The position numbers and the translations under genes were made by a program. The notes under the pieces were generated by a model that had not been told where the DNA came from, searched no databases, and saw only the letters and a list, made by a program, of their open reading frames with translations. From NCBI GenBank assembly GCA_963556195.1, contig CAUVYP010001208.1, positions 3,968,001-4,032,000 of the forward strand: DNA of 64,000 nt, read 5' to 3'. The DNA is from Sepiola atlantica (Eukaryota; Mollusca; Cephalopoda; Sepiida; Sepiolidae). Below, piece after piece: positions 39,041 through 50,759 of the stretch. Within the stretch, counting starts at the first letter, position 1. Each line of letters opens with the position of its first letter.

Positions 39041-39226
39041 TTAGCGCGTTTTAAAGTTGATATCGCTTTTGTTTATAACTTCGACATTTATTCGAATTGT
39101 GCAACGAAACTTTGCAGAGATAAGCGGAGTCACATGCTCTACTGAAGTACCAAGTTTCAGAAGTGCAGCTCTTTTACTGCCGGAGATATGTCGATACAAA
39201 CTGAATACGCAAAACATCAACAAAAT
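39041..39226 (+). repeat. Chimeric monomer class F2
   Basis: F2 has an ordinary agcgcgttttaaag start and cttcgacatttattcg on the left, then the F-type gcagagataagcgg, acatgctc and ctcttttactg on the right. The three members start at 31974, 39041 and 40901, all in domain II. The switch from common to F-type sequence falls between offsets of about 55 and 75. All copies share the private cttcgacattt, so they descend from one event. Confidence 0.92.
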
Positions 39227-39412
39227 TTAGCGCGTTTTAAAGTTGATATCGCTTTTGTTTATAACTTCCACATTTATTCGAATTGTGCAACGAAACTTTG
39301 CACAGATTAGCGGAGTCACATTTTCTACTGAAGTACCAAGTTTCAGAAGTGCAGCTCTTGTACTGCCGGAGATATGTCGATACAAACTGAATACGCAAAA
39401 CATCAACAAAAT

Positions 39413-41644
39413 TTAGCGCGTTTTAAAGTTGATATCGCTTTTGTTTATAACTTCCACATTTATTCGAATTGTGCAACGAAACTTTGCAGACCGTCGCGGA
39501 GACACACGTTCTACTGAAGTACCAAGTTTCAGAAGTGCAGCTCTTGTACTGCCGGAGATATGTCGATACAAACTGAATACGCAAAACATCAACAAAATTT
39601 AGCGCGTTTTGAAGTTGATATCGCTTTTGTTTATAACTTCCACATTTATTCGAATTGTGCAACGAAACTTTGCACCGATTAGCGGAGTCACATGTTCTAC
39701 GGAAGTACCAAGTTTCAGAAGTGCAGCTCTTGTACTGCCGGAGATATGTCGATACAAACTGAATACGCAAAACATCAACAAAATTTAGCGCGTTTTAAAG
39801 TTGATATCGCTTTTGTTTATAACTTCCACATTTATTCGAATTGTGCAACGAAACTTTGCACAGGTTAGCGGAGTCACATGTTCTACGAAAGTACCAAGTT
39901 TCAGAAGTGCAGCTCTTGTACTGCCGGAGATATGTCGATACAAACTGAATACGCAAAACATCAACAAAATTTAGCGCGTTTTAAAGTTGATATCGCTTTT
40001 GTTTATAACTTCCACATTTATTCGAATTGTGCAACGAAACTTTGCACAGATTAGCGGAGTCACATGTTCTACGGAAGTACCAAGTTTCAGAAGTGCAGCT
40101 CTTGTACTGCCGGAGATATGTCGATACAAACTGAATACGCAAAACATCAACAAAATTTAGCGCGTTTTAAAGTTGATATCGCTTTTGTTTATAACTTCCA
40201 CATTTATTCGAATTGTGCAACGAAACTTTGCACAGATTAGCGGAGTCACATTTTCTACTGAAGTACCCAGTTTCAGAAGTGCAGCTCTTGTACTGCCGGA
40301 GATATGTCGATACAAACTGAATACGCAAAACATCAACAAAATTTAGCGCGTTTTAAAGTTGATATCGCTTTTGTTTATAACTTCCACATTTATTCGAATT
40401 GTGCAACGAAACTTTGTAGACAGTCGCGGATAGGCCTTTTCTACTGAGGTACCAAGTTTCAGAAGTGCAGCTCTTGTACTGCCGGAGATATGTCGATACA
40501 AACTGAATACGCAAAACATCAACAAAATTTAGCGCGTTTTAAAGTTGATATCGCTTTTGTTTATAACTTCCACATTTATTCGAATTGTGCAACGAAACTT
40601 TGCAGACAGTCGCGGAGACACATGTTCTACTGAAGTACCAAGTCTCAGAAGTGCAGCTCTTGTACTGCCGGAGATATGTCGATACAAACCGAATACGCAA
40701 AACATCAACAAAATTTAGCGCGTTTTAAAGTTGATATCGCTTTTGTTTATAACTTCCACATTTATTCGAATTGTGCAACGAAACTTTGCACAGATTAGCG
40801 GAGTCACATGTTCTACGGAACTACCAAGTTTCAGAAGTGCAGCTCTTGTACTGCCGGAGATATGTCGATACAAACTGAATACGCAAAACATCAACAAAAT
40901 TTAGCGCGTTTTAAAGTTGATATCGCTTTTGTTTATAACTTCGACATTTATTCGAATTGTGCAACGAAACTTTGCAGAGATAAGCGGAGTCACATGCTCT
41001 ACTGAAGTACCAAGTTTCAGAAGTGCAGCTCTTTTACTGCCGGAGATATGTCGATACAAACTGAATACGCAAAACATCAACAAAATTTAGCGCGTTTTAA
41101 AGTTGATATCGCTTTTGTTTATAACTTCCACATTTATTCGAATTGTGCAACGAAACTTTGCACAGATCAGCGGAGTCACATTTTCTACTGAAGTACCAAG
41201 TTTCAGAAGTGCAGCTCTTGTACTGCCGGAGATATGTCGATACAAACTGAATACGCAAAACATCAACAAAATTTAGCGCGTTTTAAAGTTGATATCGCTT
41301 TTGTTTATAACTTCCACATTTATTCGAATTGTGCAACGAAACTTTGCAGACCGTCGCGGAGACACACGTTCTACTGAAGTACCAAGTTTCAGAAGTGCAG
41401 CTCTTGTACTGCCGGAGATATGTCGATACAAACTGAATACGCAAAACATCAACAAAATTTAGCGCGTTTTGAAGTTGATATCGCTTTTGTTTATAACTTC
41501 CACATTTATTCGAATTGTGCAACGAAATTCTGCACAGATTAGCGGAGTCACATGTTCTACTGAAGTACCCAGTTTCAGAAGTGCAGCTCTTGTACTGCCG
41601 GAGATATGTCGATACAAACTGAATACGCAAAACATCAGCAAAAT
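39413..41644 (+). repeat. 9/10-monomer repeat block around T-(B)-I-C-A-B-F2-I-E-B
   Basis: The order is E-B-T-B-I-C-A-B-F2-I-E-B. Read from 38,112 it forms two units: T-I-C-A-B-F2-I-E-B (38,112-39,784, 9 monomers) and T-B-I-C-A-B-F2-I-E-B (39,785-41,644, 10 monomers). The second has an additional B. Both include the chimeric F2 with its private cttcgacattt. Confidence 0.88.
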
Positions 41645-44248
41645 TCAGCGCGTTTTAAAGTTGATATCGCTTTTGTTTATAACTTCCACATTTATTCGAA
41701 TTGTGCAACGAAACTTTGCAGACAGTCGCGGAGACACATGTTCTACTGCAGTACCAAGTTTCAGAAGTGCAGCTCTTGTACTGCCGGAGATATGTCGATA
41801 CAAACCGAATACGCAAAACATCAACAAAATTTAGCGCGTTTTAAAGTTGATATCGCTTTTGTTTATAACTTCCACATTTATTCGAATTGTGCAACGAAAC
41901 TTTGCACAGATTAGCGGAGTCACATGTTCTACGGAAGTACCAAGTTTCAGAAGTGCAGCTCTTGTACTGCCGGAGATATGTCGATACAAACTGAATACGC
42001 AAAACATCAACAAAATTTAGCGCGTTTTAAAGTTGATATGGCTTTTGTTTATAACTTCCACATTTATTCGAATTGTGCAACGAAACTTTGCACAGATTAG
42101 CGGAGTCACATTTTCTACTGAAGTACCAAGTTTCAGAAGTGCAGCTCTTGTACTGCCGGAGATATGTCGATACAAACTGAATACGTAAAACATCAACAAA
42201 ATTTAGCGCGTTTTAAAGTTGATATCGCTTTTGTTTATAACTTCCACATTTATTCGAATTGTGCAACGAAACTTTGCAGACAGTCGCGGAGACACATGTT
42301 CTACTGAAGTACCAAGTTTCAGAAGTGCAGCTCTTGTACTGCCGGAGATATGTCGATACAAACTGAATACGCAAAACATCAGCAAAATTTAGCGCGTTTT
42401 AAAGTTGATATCGCTTTTGTTTATAACTTCCACATTTATTCGAATTGTGCAACGAAACTTTGCACAGATTAGCGGAGTCACATGTTCTACGGAAGTACCA
42501 AGTTTCAGAAGTGCAGCTCTTGTACTGCCGGAGATATGTCGATACAAACTGAATACGCAAAACATCAACAAAATTTAGCGCGTTTTAAAGTTGATATCGC
42601 TTTTGTTTATAACTTCCACATTTATTCGAATTGTGCAACGAAACTTTGCAGACCGTCGCGGAGACACACGTTCTACTGAAGTACCAAGTTTCAGAAGTGC
42701 AGCTCTTGTACTGCCGGAGATATGTCGATACAAACTGAATACGCAAAACATCAACAAAATTTAGCGCGTTTTAAAGTTGATATCGCTTTTGTTTATAACT
42801 TCCACATTTATTCGAATTGTGCAACGAAACTTTGCACAGATTAGCGGAGTCACATGTTCTACTGAAGTACCCAGTTTCAGAAGTGCAGCTCTTGTACTGC
42901 CGGATATATGTCGATACAAACTGAATACGCAAAACATCAACAAAATTTAGCGCGTTTTAAAGTTGATATCGCTTTTGTTTATAACTTCCACATTTATTCG
43001 AATTGTGCAACGAAACTTTGTAGAAAGTCGTGGATAGGCCTTTTCTACTGAGGTACCAAGTTTCAGAAGTGCAGCTCTTGTACTGCCGGAGATATGTCGA
43101 TACAAACTGAATACGCAAAACATCAGCAAAATTTAGCGCGTTTTAAAGTTGATATCGCTTTTGTTTATAACTTCCACATTTATTCGAATTGTGCAACGAA
43201 ACTTTGTAGACAGTCGCGGATAAACCTTTTCTACTGAGGTACCAAGTTTCAGAAGTGCAGCTCTTGTACTGCCGGAGATATGTCGATACAAACTGAATAC
43301 GCAAAACATCAACAAAATTTAGCGCGTTTGAAAGTTGATATCGCTTTTGTTTATAACTTCCACATTTATTCGAATTGGGCAACGAAACTTTGCAGACAGT
43401 CGCGGAGACACATGTTCTACTAAAGTACCAAGTTTCAGAAGTGCAGCTCTTGTACTGCCGGAGATATGTCGATACAAACCGAATACGCAAAACATCAACA
43501 AAATTTAGCGCGTTTTAAAGTTGATATCGCTTTTGTTTATAACTTCCACATTTATTCGAATTGTGCAACGAAACTTTGCACAGATTAGCGGAGTCACATG
43601 TTCTACGGAAGTACCAAGTTTCAGAAGTGCAGCTCTTGTACTGCCGGAGATATGTCGATACAAACTGAATACGCAAAACATCAACAAAATTTAGCGCGTT
43701 TTAAAGTTGATATCGCTTTTGTTTATAACTTCCACATTTATTCGAATTGTGCAACGAAACTTTGCACAGGTTAGCGGAGTCACATGTTCTACGGAAGTAC
43801 CAAGTTTCAGAAGTGCAGCTCTTGTACTGCCGGAGATATGTCGATACAAACTGAATACGCAAAACATCGACAAAATTTAGCGCGTTTTAAAGTTGATATC
43901 GCTTTTGTTTATAACTTCCACATTTATTCGAATTGTGCAACGAAACTTTGCACAGATTAGCGGAGTCACATGTTCTACTGAAGTACCAAGTTTCAGAAGT
44001 GCAGCTCGTGTACTGCCGGAGATATGTCGATACAAACTGAATACGCAAAACATCAACAAAATTTAGCGCGTTTTAAAGTTGATATCGCTTTTGTTTATAA
44101 CTTCCACATTTATTCGAATTGTGCAACGAAACTTTGCAGACAGTCGCGGAGACACATGTTCTACTGAAGTACCAAGTTTCAGAAGTGCAGCTCTTGTACT
44201 GCCGGAGATATGTCGATACAAACCGAATACGCAAAACATCAACAAAAT
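41645..44248 (+). repeat. Third, partial copy of the domain II segment (14 monomers)
   Basis: J-B-I-H-B-E-B-C-V-H-B-T-B-H matches 28,254-30,857 and 35,322-37,925. It lacks several private markers of those two copies (tttgctaacagtc, gccggacatatg, acgaacctttgc), so it branched before they arose, or was corrected since. Its last seven monomers start the 7-monomer HOR. Confidence 0.92.
42947..44248 (+). repeat. 7-monomer HOR C-V-H-B-T-B-H, copy 1
   Basis: This is a 1,302-bp unit. Markers shared with the next two copies: tagaaagtcgtgg in C, cagctcgtgtactg in the second B, and ctactaaag in the first H. Related single copies lie at 29,556-30,857 and 36,624-37,925 but lack these markers, so tandem expansion happened here only. 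Confidence 0.94.
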
Positions 44249-45736
44249 TTAGCGCGTTTTAAAGTTGATATCGCTTTTGTTTATAACTTCCACATTTATT
44301 CGAATTGTGCAACGAAACTTTGTAGAAAGTCGTGGATAGGCCTTTTCTACTGAGGTACCAAGTTTCAGAAGTGCAGCTCTTGTACTGCCGGAGATATGTC
44401 GATACAAACTGAATACGCAAAACATCAGCAAAATTTAGCGCGTTTTAAAGTTGATATCGCTTTTGTTTATAACTTCCACATTTATTCGAATTGTGCAACG
44501 AAACTTTGTAGACAGTCGCGGATAAACCTTTTCTACTGAGGTACCAAGTTTCAGAAGTGCAGCTCTTGTACTGCCGGAGATATTTCGATACAAACTGAAT
44601 ACGCAAAACATCAACAAAATTTAGCGCGTTTGAAAGTTGATATCGCTTTTGTTTATAACTTCCACATTTATTCGAATTGTGCAACGAAACTTTGCAGACA
44701 GTCGCGGAGACACATGTTCTACTAAAGTACCAAGTTTCAGAAGTGCAGCTCTTGTACTGCCGGAGATATGTCGATGCAAACCGAATACGCAAAACATCAA
44801 CAAAATTTAGCGCGTTTTAAAGTTGATATCGCTTTTGTTTATAACTTCCACATTTATTCGAATTGTGCAACGAAACTTTGCACAGATTAGCGGAGTCACA
44901 TGTTCTACGGAAGTACCAAGTTTCAGAAGTGCAGCTCTTGTACTGCCGGAGATATGTCGATACAAACTGAATACGCAAAACATCAACAAAATTTAGCGCG
45001 TTTTAAAGTTGATATCGCTTTTGTTTATAACTTCCACATTTATTCGAATTGTGCAACGAAACTTTGCACAGGTTAGCGGAGTCACATGTTCTACGGAAGT
45101 ACCAAGTTTCAGAAGTGCAGCTCTTGTACTGCCGGAGATATGTCGATACAAACTGAATACGCAAAACATCAACAAAATTTAGCGCGTTTTAAAGTTGATA
45201 TCGCTTTTGTTTATAACTTCCACATTTATTCGAATTGTGCAACGGAACTTTGCACAGGTTAGCGGAGTCACATGTTCTACGGAAGTACCAAGTTTCAGAA
45301 GTGCAGCTCTTGTACTGCCGGAGATATGTCGATACAAACTGAATACGCAAAACATCGACAAAATTTAGCGCGTTTTAAAGTTGATATCGCTTTTGTTTAT
45401 AACTTCCACATTTATTCGAATTGTGCAACGAAACTTTGCACAGATTAGCGGAGTCACATGTTCTACTGAAGTACCAAGTTTCAGAAGTGCAGCTCGTGTA
45501 CTGCCGGAGATATGTCGATACAAACTGAATACGCAAAACATCAACAAAATTTAGCGCGTTTTAAAGTTGATATCGCTTTTGTTTATAACTTCCACATTTA
45601 TTCGAATTGTGCAACGAAACTTTGCAGACAGTCGCGGAGACACATGTTCTACTGAAGTACCAAGTTTCAGAAGTGCAGCTCTTGTACTGCCGGAGATATG
45701 TCGATACAAACCGAATACGCAAAACATCAACAAAAT
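44249..45736 (+). repeat. 7-monomer HOR, copy 2 with extra T (8 monomers)
   Basis: The order is C-V-H-B-T-T-B-H, 1,488 bp. It equals copy 1 plus one additional T (44993 or 45179). It shares gtcgatgcaaac in H with copy 3 but not with copy 1, which makes copies 2 and 3 closest relatives. Private changes are gatatttcgatac in V and aacggaac in the T at 45179. Confidence 0.94.
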
Positions 45737-47038
45737 TTAGCGCGTTTTAAAGTTGATATCGCTTTTGTTTATAACTTCCACATTTATTCGAATTGTGCAA
45801 CGAAACTTTGTAGAAAGTCGTGGATAGGCCTTTTCTACTGAGGTACCAAGTTTCAGAAGTGCAGCTCTTGTACTGCCGGAGATATGTCGATACAAACTGA
45901 ATACGCAAAACATCAGCAAAGTTTAGCGCGTTTTAAAGTTGATATCGCTTTTGTTTATAACTTCCACATTTATTCGAATTGTGCAACGAAACTTTGTAGA
46001 CAGTCGCGGATAAACCTTTTCTACTGAGGTACCAAGTTTCAGAAGTGCAGCTCTTGTACTGCCGGAGATATGTCGATACAAACTGAATACGCAAAACATC
46101 AACAAAATTTAGCGCGTTTGAAAGTTGATATCGCTTTTGTTTATAACTTCCACATTTATTCGAATTGTGCAACGAAACTTTGCAGACAGTCGCGGAGACA
46201 CATGTTCTACTAAAGTACCAAGTTTCAGAAGTGCAGCTCTTGTACTGCCGGAGATATGTCGATGCAAACCGAATACGCAAAACATCAACAAAATTTAGCG
46301 CGTTTTAAAGTTGATATCGCTTTTGTTTATAACTTCCACATTTATTCGAATTGTGCAACGAAACTTTGCACAGATTAGCGGAGTCACATGTTCTACGGAA
46401 GTACCAAGTTTCAGAAGTGCAGCTCTTGTACTGCCGGAGATATGTCGATACAAACTGAATACGCAAAACATCAACAAAATTTAGCGCGTTTTAAAGTTGA
46501 TATCGCTTTTGTTTATAACTTCCACATTTATTCGAATTGTGCAACGAAACTTTGCACAGGTTAGCGGAGTCACATGTTCTACGGAAGTACCAAGTTTCAG
46601 AAGTGCAGCTCTTGTACTGCCGGAGATATGTCGATACAAACTGAATACGCAAAACATCGACAAAATTTAGCGCGTTTTAAAGTTGATATCGCTTTTGTTT
46701 ATAACTTCCACATTTATTCGAATTGTGCAACGAAACTTTGCACAGATTAGCGGAGTCACATGTTCTACTGAAGTACCAAGTTTCAGAAGTGCAGCTCGTG
46801 TACTGCCGGAGATATGTCGATACAAACTGAATACGCAAAACATCAACAAAATTTAGCGCGTTTTAAAGTTGATATCGCTTTTGTTTATAACTTCCACATT
46901 TATTCGAATTGTGCAACGAAACTTTGCAGACAGTCGCGGAGACACATGTTCTACTGAAGTACCAAGTTTCAGAAGTGCAGCTCTTGTACTGCCGGAGATA
47001 TGTCGATACAAACCGAATACGCAAAACATCAACAAAAT
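45737..47038 (+). repeat. 7-monomer HOR, copy 3
   Basis: The order C-V-H-B-T-B-H, 1,302 bp, has the tagaaagtcgtgg, cagctcgtgtactg and gtcgatgcaaac markers. A B-T pair (47,039-47,410) follows and then the domain III units. Confidence 0.94.
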
Positions 47039-47410
47039 TTAGCGCGTTTTAAAGTTGATATCGCTTTTGTTTATAACTTCCACATTTATTCGAATTGTGC
47101 AACGAAACTTTGCACAGATTAGCGGAGTCACATGTTCTACGGAAGTACCAAGTTTCAGAAGTGCAGCTCTTGTACTGCCGGAGATATGTCGATACAAACT
47201 GAATACGCAAAACATCAACAAAATTTAGCGCGTTTTAAAGTTGATATCGCTTTTGTTTATAACTTCCACATTTATTCGAATTGTGCAACGAAACTTTGCA
47301 CAGGTTAGCGGAGTCACATGTTCTACGGAAGTACCAAGTTTCAGAAGTGCAGCTCTTGTACTGCCGGAGATATGTCGATACAAACTGAATACGCAAAACA
47401 TCGACAAAAT
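47039..47410 (+). repeat. Linker monomers B-T
   Basis: Two monomers lie between the 7-monomer HOR and the 18-monomer HOR. B has tctacgga; T ends in catcgac. Confidence 0.85.
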
Positions 47411-50400
47411 TTAGCGCGTTTTAAAGTTGATATCGCTTTTGTTTATAACTTCCACATTTATTCGAATTGTGCAACGAAACTTTGCACAGATTAGCGGAGT
47501 CACATGTTCTACTGAAGTACCAAGTTTCAGAAGTGCAGCTCTTGTACTGCCGGAGATATGTCGATACAAACTGAATACGCAAACTATCAACAAAATTTAG
47601 TGCGATTTAAAGTTGATATCGCTTTTGTTTATAACTTCACCATTCTTTAGAATTGTGCAACGAAACTTTGCAGAGATGAGCGGAGTCACATGCTCTACTG
47701 AAGTACCAAGTTTCAGAATTGCAGCTCTTTTACTGCCGGAGATATGTCGATACAAACTGAATACGCAAAACATCGACAAAATTTAGCGCGTTTTAAAGTT
47801 GATATCGCTTTTGTTTATAACTTCCACATTTATTCGAATTGTGCAACGAAACTTTGCACAGATTAGCGGAGTCACATGTTCTACTGAAGTACCAAGTTTC
47901 AGAAGTGCAGCTCTTGTACTGCCGGAGATATGTCGATACAAACTGAATACGCAAAACATCAACAAAATTTAGCGCGTTTTAAAGTTGATATCGCTTTTGT
48001 TATAACTTCCACATTTATTCGAATTGTGCAACGAAACTTTGCAGACCGTCGCGGAGACACACGTTCTACTGAAGTACCAAGTTTCAGAAGTGCAGCTCTT
48101 GTACTGCCGGAGATATGTCGATACAAACTGAATACGCAAAACATCAACAAAATTTAGCGCGTTTTAAAGTTGATATCGCTTTTGTTTATAACTTCCACAT
48201 TTATTCGAATTGTGCAACGAAACTTTGCACAGATTAGCGGAGTCACATTTTCTACTGAAGTACCCAGTTTCAAAAGTGCAGCTCTTGTACTGCCGGAGAT
48301 ATGTCGATACAAACTGAATACGCAAAACATCAACAAAATTTAGCGCGTTTTAAAGTTGATATCGCTTTTGTTTATAACTTCCACATTTATTCGAATTGTG
48401 CAACGAAACTTTGTAGACAGTCGCGGATAGGCCTTTTCTAATAGGGTACCAAGTTTCAGAAGTGCAGCTCTTGTACTGCCGGAGATATGTCGATACAAAC
48501 TGAATACGCAAAACATCAACAAAATTTAGCGCGTTTTAAAGTTGATATCGCTTTTGTTTATAACTTCCACATTTATTCGAATTGTGCAACGAAACTTTGC
48601 AGACAGTCGCGGAGACACATGTTCTACTGAAGTACCAAGTTTCAGAAGTGCAGCTCTTGTACTGCCGGAGATATGTCGATACAAACCGAATACGCAAAAC
48701 ATCAACAAAATTTAGCGCGTTTTAAAGTTGATATCGCTTTTGTTTATAACTTCCACATTTATTCGAATTGTGCAACGAAACTTTGCACAGATTAGCGGAG
48801 TCACATGTTCTACGGAAGTACCAAGTTTCAGAAGTGCAGCTCTTGTACTGCCGGAGATATGTCGATACAAACTGAATACGCAAAACATCAACAAAATTTA
48901 GCGCGTTTTAAAGTTGATATCGCTTTTGTTTATAACTTCCACATTTATTCGAATTGTGCAACGAAACTTTGCACAGGTTAGCGGAGTCACATGTTCAACG
49001 AAAGTACCAAGTTTCAGAAGTGCAGCTCTTGTACTGCCGGAGATATGTCGATACAAACTGAATACGCAAAACATCGACAAAATTTAGCGCGTTTTAAAGT
49101 TGATATCGCTTTTGTTTATAACTTCCACATTTATTCGAATTGTGCAACGAAACTTTGCACAGATTAGCGGAGTCACATGTTCTACTGAAGTACCAAGTTT
49201 CAGAAGTGCAGCTCTTGTACTGCCGGAGATATGTCGATACAAACTGAATACGCAAAACATCAACAAAATTTAGCGCGTTTTAAAGTTGATATGGCTTTTG
49301 TTTATAACTTCCACATTTATTCGAATTGTGCAACGAAACTTTGCACAGATTAGCGGAGTCACATTTTCTACTGAAGTACCAAGTTTCAGAAGTGCAGCTC
49401 TTGTACTGCCGGAGATATGTCGATACAAACTGAATACGTAAAACATCAACAAAATTTAGCGCGTTTTAAAGTTGATATCGCTTTTGTTTATAACTTCCAC
49501 ATTTATTCGAATTGTGCAACGATACTTTGCAGACAGTCGCGGAGACACATGTTCTACTGAAGTACCAAGTTTCAGAAGTGCAGCTCTTGTACTGCCGGAG
49601 ATATGTCGATACAAACTGAATACGCAAAACATCAGCAAAATTTAGCGCGTTTTAAAGTTGATATCGCTTTTGTTTATAACTTCCACATTTATTCGAATTG
49701 TGCAACGAAACTTTGCACAGATTAGCGGAGTCACATGTTCTACGGAAGTACCAAGTTTCAGAAGTGCAGCTCTTGTACTGCCGGAGATATGTCGATACAA
49801 ACTGAATACGCAAAACATCAACAAAATTTAGCGCGTTTTAAAGTTGATATCGCTTTTGTTTATAACTTCCACATTTATTCGAATTGTGCAACGAAACTTT
49901 GCAGACCGTCGCGGAGACACACGTTCTACTGAAGTACCAAGTTTCGGGAAAGTGCAGCTCTTGTACTGCCGGAGATATGTCGATACAAACTGAATACGCA
50001 AAACATCAACAAAATTTAGCGCGTTTTAAAGTTGATATCGCTTTTGTTTATAACTTCCACATTTATTCGAATTGTGCAACGAAACTTTGCACAGATTAGC
50101 GGAGTCACATGTTCTACTGAAGTACCCAGTTTCAGAAGTGCAGCTCTTGTACTGCCGGAGATATGTCGATACAAACTGAATACGCAAAACATCAACAAAA
50201 TTTAGCGCGTTTTAAAGTTGATATCGCTTTTGTTTATAACTTCCACATTTATTCGAATTGTGCAACGAAACTTTGTAGACAGTCGCGGATAGGCTTTTTC
50301 TACTGAGGTACAAAGTTTCAGAAGTGCAGCTCTTGTACTGCCGGAGATATGTCGATACAAACTGAATACGCAAAACATCAGCAAAATTTAGCGCGTTTTA

Positions 50401-50759
50401 AAGTTGATATCGCTTTTGTTTATAACTTCCACATTTATTCGAATTGTGCAACGAAACTTTGCAGACAGTCGCGGAGACACATGTTCTACTGCAGTACCAA
50501 GTTTCAGAAGTGCAGCTCTTGTACTGCCGGAGATATGTCGATACAAACCGAATACGCAAAACATCAACAAAATTTAGCGCGTTTTAAAGTTGATATCGCT
50601 TTTGTTTATAACTTCCACATTTATTCGAATTGTGCAACGAAACTTTGCACAGATTAGCGGAGTCACATGTTCTACGGAAGTACCAAGTTTCAGAAGTGCA
50701 GCTCTTGTACTGCCGGAGATATGTCGATACAAACTGAATACGCAAAACATCGACAAAAT
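47411..50759 (+). repeat. 18-monomer HOR, copy 1
   Basis: The order is B-F-B-E-I-C-H-B-T-B-I-H-B-E-B-C-J-B. It spans 3,349 bp rather than 3,348 because of a 1-bp loss at about 48,000 and a 2-bp gain at about 49,946-49,951. Markers shared with copy 2: ttttctaat in the first C and tactttgcagac after caacg/caaca in the second H. Class F reappears here after a gap of nearly 25 kb. Confidence 0.94.

Larger units (their letters stand above)
34020..39412 (+). repeat. 29-monomer segmental repeat, copy 2
   Basis: This copy matches 26,952-32,345 monomer by monomer. It is 5,393 bp because one A is missing from the run at 38,664-38,667. Other differences are isolated: gtactaccgg near 37,320, aatatgcaaaac near 37,905, and agtcgcgg where copy 1 has agttgcgg near 31,684. 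Its first five monomers are also the second I-C-A-B-E unit. Confidence 0.94.

Noticed and set aside
27706..46280. Minus-strand 115-residue frames rich in Y, R and K (27,706-28,053, 29,752-30,099, 33,844-34,191, 34,774-35,121, 36,820-37,167, 39,423-39,770, 41,283-41,630, 43,143-43,490, 44,445-44,792, 45,933-46,280).
   Set aside because: They are a second frame of the same two-monomer sequence, opened by single substitutions such as gttttgaag or gtttgaaag. They share no independent conservation.
49884..50099. Apparent different frame around the gtttcgggaaagtg insertion.
   Set aside because: It is created by the 2-bp gain in a single class E monomer and has no counterpart elsewhere.
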